The position numbers were made by a program, and so were the translations under genes. Below the pieces are notes generated by a model that saw nothing but the letters and a program-made list of their open reading frames with translations, ran no database searches and was not told the DNA's origin. 64,000 nucleotides of DNA from Alteromonas sp. a30. Lineage in GTDB: Bacteria; Pseudomonadota; Gammaproteobacteria; Enterobacterales; Alteromonadaceae. Below are positions 56,742-64,000 of this stretch, in pieces; the first letter of the stretch is position 1; every line of letters starts with the position of its first letter. The DNA is taken from positions 62,001 to 126,000 of the forward strand of contig NZ_JABEPE010000008.1 in assembly GCF_026788005.1 (NCBI RefSeq), read 5' to 3'.

Positions 56742-59579
56742 ATGCTTCGACTCGTTTGCTGCATTTTCTGCTGTATTGCTATTTCCGCCTCGGCGTGGGC
56801 TAACACAGTTGTACTTGATGGGCAGCAGTCTCACGTTGCGTTAGATGGAAAAATGCAAATTGGGACTTTCCCCACATCGGCCCAACTGTCTTACGTTATA
56901 CAGCAACAGGATTGGCGCTTTACAGAGCAAAAATATTTAAAGCCTAACCAAGCCTACTGGAGCAGAATCCACTTACTCTATCAGGGCGATTCCCCTTCAC
57001 GTTTAACCGCGATAGTGAATAATCCAAGGCTCAACTACGTTGATATTTTTCTGGTCGATGGAAAAGGACGTATTATTGAGTCCGCTCTGATGGGAACAAA
57101 ACGACCATTTCATAATCGACCAGCGCCATTTCGACAGTTTCCGTTATCTTTCAACGTCCAACCCAACGACAACTTGCACCTCTATATTCGTATTCAAGAT
57201 GATGGTCCAGTCGTTTTTCCTGTGACCATTTGGGAAACCGGTGAGCTGCTCGATTTTGAGCAAACTGAATTGCTACTTGTGGGTATCTACAGCGGCGCCT
57301 TAATGATCCTTGCCTGCTATTTCTTGGTGACGTATATCCTGTTAAAGAGCCGCGCGAGATTTTGGTTTAGCGTGTTTAATCTAGCGGCCTTTTTTCTTTT
57401 TCTAAATCTTGAAGGCATGTTAGGCCAACTCACGCATTTCACCGAATATTCCTCCTCTATGACCACTATTTTGCTCGCCGCAGCCCTATTCTGCGTTGGC
57501 AAGGTATCTCACACACTGCTTCATGGCGTGCCAAATCGACTGCGAATCATTTCGTATATCGCCGCAATTTCACTAATGCTGTCGGTCACGGTTGTCTCAT
57601 CTTACTGGCAAATTATTCTTAGCCTTGTTATCACCAGCTTAATCATTCTCTTGCATGCAGGTATGGCGTTCGTCTATTCCAACCCTTACAACAGTTTACC
57701 CAATAAGATATACACCCTTGCGTGGGTTTTTATCAGCTTGTTAGTCTTACCGTATTTATATTTGTTCTATCAAGGTCAGCTACTTTCCAACATCAGCAGC
57801 ATAGTGCTGGATGTGCTTCTGATGCTCAGTATTTTAATGCTGGGGGTAGCAATTGAAGCGCACGAAAACGTACTAATTAAAGGACGACAAGAAGAGCAAT
57901 CGAATGCCATTTCTGACTTGCGTCGCTTCTACGACTTCTTTAAAAACTCCGCCGAAGGCTTGTTTACCACACATTATGATGGACGCATTATTTCTGTTAA
58001 CCCAGCAATGTGCTCACTCTTTGGCTTCAATGATGAAGCGCACCTCCTACAATATGCGAATAGCCTTGATAAGCTCATTACCAGCTCAACTGATCTCGAA
58101 AATATCATGCAGCAACTCGCCCACCAGCACACCGCTTTAGGACGAGAGATAAGAGCCATTAAACAAGACGGCAGCGAATTTTGGATTTCCTTGTCCGTTG
58201 CTGCACAAGAAGACAACGGGCAACACCTACTATTTGGTTCGGTAGTGGATATTACAGAGCGTAAGCAAAACCATATCAGCCTAGCCTTCCTCGCCACACA
58301 TGATCCCTTAACAGGCATTTACAACCGCCGTCATTTTGAAAACGAACTTACCGATGCAATAAGGCAAGCACAAAAAAATGCAACGCCTTTATCGTTGCTG
58401 TATTTGGATGTAGACCAATTCAAATCCGTTAACGACGCCTGTGGACACAAAGCCGGTGACGAATTACTGAAAACCCTATGTCAGAAACTGGATAACAGCT
58501 TAGATGACCGAAGTATTTTGGGTCGTATGGGAGGGGATGAATTTGCCATTCTAATGACGGGGAGAGATCAAGATGAGGCATTTACATTAGCCGAGCATTT
58601 GCTTAAAGCCGTTCAAATGCACCGTTTCCTTTGGGAAGATCGGCTTTTCTCTGTGGGAGCCAGTATCGGCCTTGTTCATTTCAACAACAATATTACGAAT
58701 CCAGAACAAATGATGAGCATGGCGGACTCCGCTTGCTATATCGCCAAAGAAAGAGGTCGAGGACAAATTCACTGCTATTCAGACCAAGATACCCACATAC
58801 AACGGTATGAAATGGAACTGAGTTGGCTGAGCCACATTAACGACGCACTTGATGCCGGTAATTTTGTGCTGTATTTCCAAGAATATCGCTCTTTGAAGCA
58901 CGTTGCTTCTGGTTATCACTACGAATTGCTGATTCGAATGAAAGATCACGATGGCAAAATTACCCCTCCAAGCGCATTTTTACCTGCCGCTGAACGATAT
59001 AAACTGATCACCAAAATCGACCGCTGGGTTGTACAGGAATACTTTTCTTGGTTAGCCGCTAATAGAGAACATCTCGAACATTTAGAACAATGTAACATCA
59101 ACTTAGGTGGGCAGTCCCTTGGCGATCCAGAGCTTCAATTGTTCATTCACCAAGCCTTTGAAAAATATCAAATCCCCTATCATAAAATCTGTTTTGAGAT
59201 TACAGAAAGCATGGCTATTATCAAACTTGAAGAAACCCTTCAGTTTATGGAGAAGTTTAAAACATTGGGATGCCGTTTTGCTTTAGATGACTTTGGCATT
59301 GGTTTTTCCTCTTACGAATACCTGAAAAACCTACCTGTTGATATTGTGAAAATTGACGGCAACTTTGTACGAAATATTCTTAAAGATCCTATCGACAAAG
59401 CCATGGTGCGCTCTATGCACGACATCGCAACCGCCATGAAAATGCAATCTGTAGCCGAATACGTAGAAGATAAACAAATCATGGTAGAGCTTGGCAAAAT
59501 AGGCGTAGACTACGCTCAAGGCTACTGCATTTCACCACCAGTGCCCTTGGATGAAATTTCGCTACAATATTCCCCTTGA
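56742..59579 (+). CDS. 7TMR-DISM sensor with PAS, GGDEF and EAL domains
   Basis: The 945-residue protein has a signal peptide (about residues 1-20), a periplasmic 7TMR-DISM sensing domain (about 40-165), seven membrane helices (about 185-375), a PAS domain (about 390-505, ending ITERKQNHIS), GGDEF (about 515-680; RMGGDEFAIL with TGIYNRRHF) and EAL (about 690-940; YELLIRM, CFEITESMAII, LDDFGIGFSSYEYLKNLPVDIVKIDG). Both c-di-GMP output signatures look intact, so it may make or break c-di-GMP. The EAL motif reads ELL, and a preceding Gln-Glu replaces the usual Q-P, so activity needs testing. It stands alone. Confidence 0.88.
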   Translation: MLRLVCCIFCCIAISASAWANTVVLDGQQSHVALDGKMQIGTFPTSAQLSYVIQQQDWRFTEQKYLKPNQAYWSRIHLLYQGDSPSRLTAIVNNPRLNYVDIFLVDGKGRIIESALMGTKRPFHNRPAPFRQFPLSFNVQPNDNLHLYIRIQDDGPVVFPVTIWETGELLDFEQTELLLVGIYSGALMILACYFLVTYILLKSRARFWFSVFNLAAFFLFLNLEGMLGQLTHFTEYSSSMTTILLAAALFCVGKVSHTLLHGVPNRLRIISYIAAISLMLSVTVVSSYWQIILSLVITSLIILLHAGMAFVYSNPYNSLPNKIYTLAWVFISLLVLPYLYLFYQGQLLSNISSIVLDVLLMLSILMLGVAIEAHENVLIKGRQEEQSNAISDLRRFYDFFKNSAEGLFTTHYDGRIISVNPAMCSLFGFNDEAHLLQYANSLDKLITSSTDLENIMQQLAHQHTALGREIRAIKQDGSEFWISLSVAAQEDNGQHLLFGSVVDITERKQNHISLAFLATHDPLTGIYNRRHFENELTDAIRQAQKNATPLSLLYLDVDQFKSVNDACGHKAGDELLKTLCQKLDNSLDDRSILGRMGGDEFAILMTGRDQDEAFTLAEHLLKAVQMHRFLWEDRLFSVGASIGLVHFNNNITNPEQMMSMADSACYIAKERGRGQIHCYSDQDTHIQRYEMELSWLSHINDALDAGNFVLYFQEYRSLKHVASGYHYELLIRMKDHDGKITPPSAFLPAAERYKLITKIDRWVVQEYFSWLAANREHLEHLEQCNINLGGQSLGDPELQLFIHQAFEKYQIPYHKICFEITESMAIIKLEETLQFMEKFKTLGCRFALDDFGIGFSSYEYLKNLPVDIVKIDGNFVRNILKDPIDKAMVRSMHDIATAMKMQSVAEYVEDKQIMVELGKIGVDYAQGYCISPPVPLDEISLQYSP

Positions 59580-59738
59580 TGCAAGGACAATCGATACTGC
59601 GAAAATCCACGGCAAAAAGCAGACAAAATACGTGCTAGAGCTTGAAATGTGTGGAGAAAGTCAATATATAGTGTTCAAACTCAGCAAGTCCTGAAAACCG
59701 CAAGCTTGCTGCTATGAAGATACCTGTCAGGAAGCTCA

Positions 59739-60377
59739 ATGCAACAATCATCTAAGTACGAGTTTGTCAGCTCAGCTAAACTCCCTACTCGTTGGGGAAA
59801 ATTCCGTATACACGGCTTTGTTGAAACTGAAACACAACAAGAACACATCGCCATTACCTATGGCGAATGGCAACCTGACGACATCATCACTATCCGCATC
59901 CATTCTGAGTGCTTAACGGGTGACGCCCTATTTAGTACACGCTGTGACTGCGGCTTCCAGTTAGAGAAAGCCATGAAGGAAGTGGTTGCTGAAGGTAAGG
60001 GTGTGATTTTATATTTACGCCAAGAAGGCAGAGGCATTGGCTTACTTAACAAGATCCGTGCTTATCACTTACAAGATCAAGGTTACGATACCGTTGAAGC
60101 CAATGAACACCTTGGTTTTGATGCCGATTTACGTGACTATGCCATCTGCAAAACCATGCTCGACACATTGAACGTCAAGCATGTTCGATTGATGACCAAC
60201 AATCCAAAGAAAATTGCGGCCCTTAAATCAATGGGGATCAATGTGATTGAACGTCTTCCTATTAATGAAGGCATCACCGAAGACAACCGTTACTACATCA
60301 AAACCAAAACCAACAAACTGGGTCATGAATTTGATCAACACCTGTTTAATGAACAGGAAGACGAAGACGATAGTTAG
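59739..60377 (+). CDS. ribA: GTP cyclohydrolase II
   Basis: RibA opens GTP to form the pyrimidine precursor of riboflavin. The 212-residue protein has the zinc site (SECLTGDALFSTRCDCGFQL) with three cysteines, the catalytic region GVILYLRQEGRGIGLLNKIRAY and the GTP-binding segment VRLMTNNPKKIAAL. It is the stand-alone form, not fused to RibB. Convergent with the DUF2878 gene, overlapping its end by 4 bases. Confidence 0.95.
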   Translation: MQQSSKYEFVSSAKLPTRWGKFRIHGFVETETQQEHIAITYGEWQPDDIITIRIHSECLTGDALFSTRCDCGFQLEKAMKEVVAEGKGVILYLRQEGRGIGLLNKIRAYHLQDQGYDTVEANEHLGFDADLRDYAICKTMLDTLNVKHVRLMTNNPKKIAALKSMGINVIERLPINEGITEDNRYYIKTKTNKLGHEFDQHLFNEQEDEDDS

Positions 60378-60934
60378 CGGTTTTCTGTGACCCACTGAGC
60401 GTTAACGGCGCGTGCTTGAACCGAATACAATATGGGTAGCATAAACATCCAAATCACACTTAATAGCGCCGTTGTAATAATGAAGTGCAAGCCAAAATCA
60501 ACAGCCCCCACCACCCAGCCAGCAATATAACTTAATGGACCAAAAATCGCGCCAGCAGTGCTTTGAATCCATTTTTTATGCATCGATAGCCAATAAAAAC
60601 TTTGTGTTAATGCGATAGAAAAAGCGCACCACAGCAAAATCATCCAAAATGGAAAGCCGCCGCCCTCAAAATGGAACACACCGAATACGCTCAACAGCCA
60701 ATCTACAACGATACCTATCGGTGCCACAAAGCACATAATACCTAGCTCTTTGCGCAAATCCTGCGACACATATAAACGCGCCAGCAACAATAAAATACAG
60801 ATGAAGGGTGAGTGGAAAACCACAGCAAATACCCAAACAGCCTGAAATAAGAAGAAGTCAGTAAACCAATATCGAGAGAAAACGTGCATAAATTTTCCTG
60901 TAAAGTCAGCTGCGATGTTGTGGTTTCCTTGCAA
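60374..60934 (-). CDS. DUF2878 membrane protein
   Basis: The 186-residue product is a hydrophobic protein with about five helices and matches DUF2878 in size and character (DFFLFQAVWVFAVVFHSPFICIL at the N-terminus, LGIMCFVAPIGIVVDWLLSVFGVFHF in the middle). In many gammaproteobacteria DUF2878 genes sit in the cyclopropane/unusual fatty acid cluster, and here it follows the CFA synthase gene, overlapping it by 29 bases. Function is unknown. Last gene of the operon. Confidence 0.8.
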   Translation of the reverse strand: MQGNHNIAADFTGKFMHVFSRYWFTDFFLFQAVWVFAVVFHSPFICILLLLARLYVSQDLRKELGIMCFVAPIGIVVDWLLSVFGVFHFEGGGFPFWMILLWCAFSIALTQSFYWLSMHKKWIQSTAGAIFGPLSYIAGWVVGAVDFGLHFIITTALLSVIWMFMLPILYSVQARAVNAQWVTENR

Positions 60935-62147
60935 CTAAGTGAACAGTGCTGATCGCTCGCTCTAGGAAGCCGCCTTCACAATAGCATAAATAATATACCC
61001 AAAGGCGTCTAAACTTTTCGTCAAATCCTTCATGACTCAATTCAGGCCAAGCTTGTAGAAACTTCTGACGCCAATCGGATAGCGTCTTAGCATAATGCAA
61101 ACCAATATCATCTAGTTGATGAACAACTAAGTCTGTTCCTTTGGTAATGCTATTTGTCATACGAGTGATGGAAGGTAAACATCCACCGGGGAAAATATAG
61201 GTTTGGATAAAGTCCACATTGTTTCGGTAATGTTCATAGCGTTGATCGGCAATCGTAATCGCTTGAATCAACATTAAACCATTAGCCTTCAAAAGCTGCC
61301 CACACTTTTCAAAAAAAGTATCCAAATACTCATGGCCTACCGCCTCGATCATTTCGATACTGACCAACTTATCAAATTGCCCTTCTAAGCGGCGGTAATC
61401 ACGCTTAAGCAAGGTGATTTTATCTTCTAAACCGAGACGTTTTATTCTCGCTTCCGCGTATTCATGTTGAGCATCTGAAATTGTTGTTGTCGTCACATGG
61501 CATCCATAGTGCTGTGCCATATAAATCGCCAGCCCTCCCCAGCCCGTCCCAATTTCAATGACGTTATCGTCTGCACTTAACTGTAATTTTTGGCAAATGG
61601 CTGCCATTTTGAATTGTTGCGCTTCATCTAATCCTGCACAAAAATCAGGGTAAATGGCACTCGAATATTGCATTTCAGGATCAAGGAAGCGTTGATATAA
61701 ATGATTACCAAGGTCGTAATGTGCAAGAATGTTTTTCTTCGCTTGAGTTTCACTATTTCGGAACGATAGCTTCTTCCACAGATAATCCAGTCGCGCTACC
61801 TTCCCGAGCTTACCTAACTTACTCTCGACTGCATCAAGCGTCTCCATGTTAACAACGAAAAATCGGATCACATTAGTCAGATTGGATGAGGACCAATACC
61901 CGGCAATGAAATCTTCTGCCACGCCAATGCTTCCGCGCGTTATTAAATGGGAAAAAACGACAGGGTCATTGATACAAAGATCGGCCTTAAGCGAACTCGA
62001 AGCATCACCAAAGTCACGAGTATGCTCGCCAAACTTCACTGATAAATACCCGTGCTCGACTTTATCAAGCACCTTATACAGCATCGACTGACTTATTGAT
62101 TGAAACCAGCTTAATGTCGTTTCTCTTTGTACTTGGATTTGCTCCAT
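60906..62147 (-). CDS. cfa: Cyclopropane-fatty-acyl-phospholipid synthase family protein
   Basis: The 413-residue protein belongs to the CFA synthase family, which methylates double bonds of membrane phospholipid acyl chains with SAM. It has the SAM loop VIEIGTGWGGLAIYMAQHYGC near residue 195, TTTISDAQHEYA, the active-site region MIEAVGHEYLDTFF and the family's C-terminal YYLCYCEGGFLERAI. It is slightly longer than E. coli Cfa (382) at both ends. The neighbours, an SDR and DUF2878, match a wider lipid-modifying cluster. Related members can make methylated or furan-type fatty acids, so the product is not certain. Confidence 0.9.
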   Translation of the reverse strand: MEQIQVQRETTLSWFQSISQSMLYKVLDKVEHGYLSVKFGEHTRDFGDASSSLKADLCINDPVVFSHLITRGSIGVAEDFIAGYWSSSNLTNVIRFFVVNMETLDAVESKLGKLGKVARLDYLWKKLSFRNSETQAKKNILAHYDLGNHLYQRFLDPEMQYSSAIYPDFCAGLDEAQQFKMAAICQKLQLSADDNVIEIGTGWGGLAIYMAQHYGCHVTTTTISDAQHEYAEARIKRLGLEDKITLLKRDYRRLEGQFDKLVSIEMIEAVGHEYLDTFFEKCGQLLKANGLMLIQAITIADQRYEHYRNNVDFIQTYIFPGGCLPSITRMTNSITKGTDLVVHQLDDIGLHYAKTLSDWRQKFLQAWPELSHEGFDEKFRRLWVYYLCYCEGGFLERAISTVHLVARKPQHRS

Positions 62148-62210
62148 ATTCTTCTTTCCTCACTTACATTTCGCGTAACGGTGAGGCGTCTCCATAGTTT
62201 TATTCGCATC

Positions 62211-62936
62211 TTAACGGTTCATTAAAGAAGCGATTTTGCGCCACACTCGAACAGGTAATAATGACAAAAACTTCATAATCGAAGTAAACGCCTGAGGAAA
62301 ATGAATTTCGTCCTCACCACTTTCTAAATCAAAATAAATGATTCTAGCGGCATGATCCGGCTCTACTCGCAATGGCATTGCAAATTCGTTTTTGTCAGTT
62401 AATGGCGTTTTTACGAAACCCGGACAAATTAAGCTCACTCCAATATCAAATTTACATAATTCGATTCGGAGCGTATTGGCTAAATAGTTAATGGCACATT
62501 TACTTGCTCCATAAGCACCAGCTCTGGGCAAGGGTAAATAGGTAGCGCTAGAACTCATTAGCACGAGCCTTCCCCCTTTTTTAATGCGCTTTAAGAAATA
62601 TTCAAGACAATAGCCAATTGAAATTAAGTTCACTTTGATAATTCGTTCGAACAAACTGCTATCAAATTCTAATGGGTTGTCAATATATTCGCAGTCACCT
62701 GCATTTAGAATAAGTAAGTCAATATCTCGAGTGAGTTGTTGCGCTGCACCAGCCACTTCTCCCTGTTGAGTTACATCAAAGCTCAAGGGACTTATTTTTG
62801 AGTCCATTTGGGTAAGTGCGGTCAGTTTTTGTTGATTTCGGCCACAAGCGATAACATTCCAGTCCTGTCTAGCGTAAAGCAAAGCAAGTGCTTCACCTAT
62901 CCCGGACGTCGCTCCCGTGATAAGAACAGTTTGCAT
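62211..62936 (-). CDS. Short-chain dehydrogenase/reductase
   Basis: The 241-residue protein has the SDR cofactor motif LITGATSGIGEALA near residue 5, the N-N-A-G-equivalent LILNAGDCEYID and the catalytic Ser...Tyr-x-x-x-Lys set (MSSSATYL, YGASKCAIN). The C-terminal part keeps the PGFVKT motif. It is first in the SDR-CFA-DUF2878 operon, 63 bases before cfa, where homologous SDRs accompany lipid-modifying enzymes. Substrate unknown. Confidence 0.88.
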   Translation of the reverse strand: MQTVLITGATSGIGEALALLYARQDWNVIACGRNQQKLTALTQMDSKISPLSFDVTQQGEVAGAAQQLTRDIDLLILNAGDCEYIDNPLEFDSSLFERIIKVNLISIGYCLEYFLKRIKKGGRLVLMSSSATYLPLPRAGAYGASKCAINYLANTLRIELCKFDIGVSLICPGFVKTPLTDKNEFAMPLRVEPDHAARIIYFDLESGEDEIHFPQAFTSIMKFLSLLPVRVWRKIASLMNR

Positions 62937-63262
62937 AGTATTTCCATTGTTAGATCGTTAAAAAGGATACGTGTAACCATCCGAACTGGCTTACATATTT
63001 ATCTAAACGAACAACACATCGATATAAATTCGATTTTGGGTGTACGTTTGTATATCCCACTTCCTATTCACATTAACTATGACCGAATATAAAAGACGCT
63101 AAATTGCGTAACGCCAGATTCAAAGGTAGGCAAGGAATTTAATATAGGCAAGTTCTCTAACCTTAAAACACATAAAAAAATAGGCAGTCCCCACAAGAAC
63201 TGCCTATTTTCAGCTTTTTATTTGCACTAAAGGCAAACTAACACATTGTATTTATTACGCTC
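62937..63262. other. 326-base intergenic region before the SDR-CFA operon
   Basis: The gap holds the leftward promoter of the SDR-cfa-DUF2878 operon and the terminator of the DUF3103-like gene. I looked for an RpoE/ChrR-type site (-35 TGATCC, -10 CGTA), as drives such clusters elsewhere; a CGTAT exists on the minus strand near 62970 but no matching -35, so it is not claimed. Confidence 0.45.
63177..63210 (-). terminator. Terminator of the DUF3103-like gene
   Basis: The 12-base perfect stem AAAATAGGCAGT / ACTGCCTATTTT around CCCCACAAGA lies 53 bases beyond the end of the gene; on the minus strand it runs into a long T-stretch. Confidence 0.85.
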
Positions 63263-64000
63263 TTAGTTCGATTGAACGAAGAAGTGTTCCATGTTTACGC
63301 GAGCATTTCCGCCAGCGCAATTGTAGTCTGTATATCTTTTGAATTTTTCAATGGTGTAACACGCATCAACGAAATCATCGTCATCCGTGTACCAATGGCT
63401 AGGCGTTGCATCAATAACACGGTTAGTGATTTCAGCAACGGCTTGAACAGGTGGATAACCCGCTAAGCTACCAACAGCACCAACGGCTGTGATTAACGCT
63501 TTCACCAACTCTTTGTAGTTAACGTCATCACCATCATCTTCATAAAGCAACATATCAACAACTTGATACTCATATTGACTCCAGTTGATGAATAATTGAT
63601 TCGGATAGTAGTTTGTACCGTCTTTATCTAGGTAAGGCATATCAACTGCAACAACTTGAGGTTCGTTACCTGCAAGTACACCCGTTACCAAACCATAGAT
63701 CTCAGCAGAACCTTTTACCCAAGGCTCTTGATCATCGTCCAAACGGATTTTAGTTAGCTTTTTAGCGTCAAAGCCCGTTGCAGAAGCAATCGCTGGAGCA
63801 GATTTCTGCAAACCTGCTTGTCTCAAGGCTTCATTTAACGTTGTTAGCTTTCTTTGCATGGCATGATAACCATGATCTTCAACAACGATTACAGGAAAGT
63901 CTGGCGCTTCGTTAACATCCATAGAAACCGTACGACCTTTTAGGTCATAACCAGTTACTTCAGTCCAGCTACTTTCATTACCTGCTGGCGGGAATGCAAC
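63263..64000 (-). CDS. DUF3103-like exported protein, C-terminal part (cut by window edge)
   Basis: The frame stays open from the stop at 63263 to the right edge, giving 245 visible residues; an internal ATG at 63922 is not the start, since the upstream 26 codons are a sensible continuation (VAFPPAGNESSW then GYDLKGRTVSM). The protein resembles DUF3103, known from Vibrio and Alteromonas: ATGFDAKKLTKIRLDDDQEPW, GSAEIYGLVTGVL, VDMPYLDKDGTNYYPNQLFINWSQYEYQVVDMLLYEDDG and DFVDACYTIEKF. DUF3103 proteins are usually secreted; function is unknown. The N-terminus and any signal peptide lie outside. Confidence 0.7.
   Translation of the reverse strand, partial: VAFPPAGNESSWTEVTGYDLKGRTVSMDVNEAPDFPVIVVEDHGYHAMQRKLTTLNEALRQAGLQKSAPAIASATGFDAKKLTKIRLDDDQEPWVKGSAEIYGLVTGVLAGNEPQVVAVDMPYLDKDGTNYYPNQLFINWSQYEYQVVDMLLYEDDGDDVNYKELVKALITAVGAVGSLAGYPPVQAVAEITNRVIDATPSHWYTDDDDFVDACYTIEKFKRYTDYNCAGGNARVNMEHFFVQSN

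Noticed and set aside
62937-63010. RpoE/ChrR-type promoter before the SDR gene
   Set aside because: A CGTAT occurs but no TGATCC-like -35 lies at 16-18 bases from it.

Overview
The window is a continuous stretch of bacterial chromosome, dense in genes, at roughly 45% GC by eye. The gene set points to a free-living, probably marine gammaproteobacterium of the Alteromonadales/Oceanospirillales type. The evidence is a general secretory pathway (gsp) operon beside hslR-hslO and ompR-envZ, the orders prmA-dusB-fis-purH-purD and gppA-rhlB<>trxA, and UvrD, RecQ, RraA and SelO of gammaproteobacterial type. The exact genus cannot be fixed from this sequence alone. I saw no rRNA, tRNA, CRISPR array, prophage or intact insertion sequence.

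Layout. 1-9.3 kb (minus): a type II secretion operon read gspC-D-E-F-G-H-I-J-K-L, with gspL cut by the left edge. 9.8-11.3 kb (plus): the heat-shock genes hslR and hslO. 11.3-13.1 kb (minus): a large protein with a six-blade repeat (lectin-like) region fused to a PI-PLC-like catalytic domain. 13.2-15.3 kb (minus): ompR-envZ. 15.8-18.8 kb (plus): hcnABC, a hydrogen cyanide synthase operon, followed by a highly structured intergenic palindrome and a terminator. 19.1-22.3 kb: prkB, a DEDDh exonuclease, a yeast-type cytosine deaminase, a 36-residue cysteine-rich small ORF and an unknown anchored protein. 22.4-28.8 kb (minus): prmA, dusB, fis, purH, an exported methyltransferase and purD.

28.9-30.1 kb (plus): a gamma-glutamylcyclotransferase-like protein and a GNAT acetyltransferase. 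30.4-34.4 kb (minus): a soluble signalling set (three-PAS hybrid kinase, short kinase, OmpR-type regulator). 34.5-37.8 kb (minus): a PhoD-like phosphatase and a DUF2252 protein, divergent from an exported phytase/esterase-like propeller. 39.1-42.3 kb: gppA-rhlB divergent from trxA. 42.3-43.9 kb (minus): a ureohydrolase (HutG-like) and rraA. 44.2-49.7 kb (plus): a PAP2 phosphatase with a glycosyltransferase, elaA, an EamA transporter that appears to use a non-AUG start, and uvrD.

49.7-60.4 kb: a REC-REC-GGDEF regulator, rarD, a hotdog thioesterase, recQ, a monohaem cytochrome c, selO, a large 7TMR-DISM/PAS/GGDEF/EAL protein and ribA. 60.4-62.9 kb (minus): a compact SDR-CFA synthase-DUF2878 lipid-modification operon. 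The right edge cuts a DUF3103-like exported protein.

Most of the window is housekeeping. The parts that look accessory or ecologically specialised are the cyanide synthase operon and the structured element behind it, the propeller/PI-PLC fusion, the Asn/Gly-rich insert in GspK, the PAS kinase set and the non-AUG-initiated transporter.
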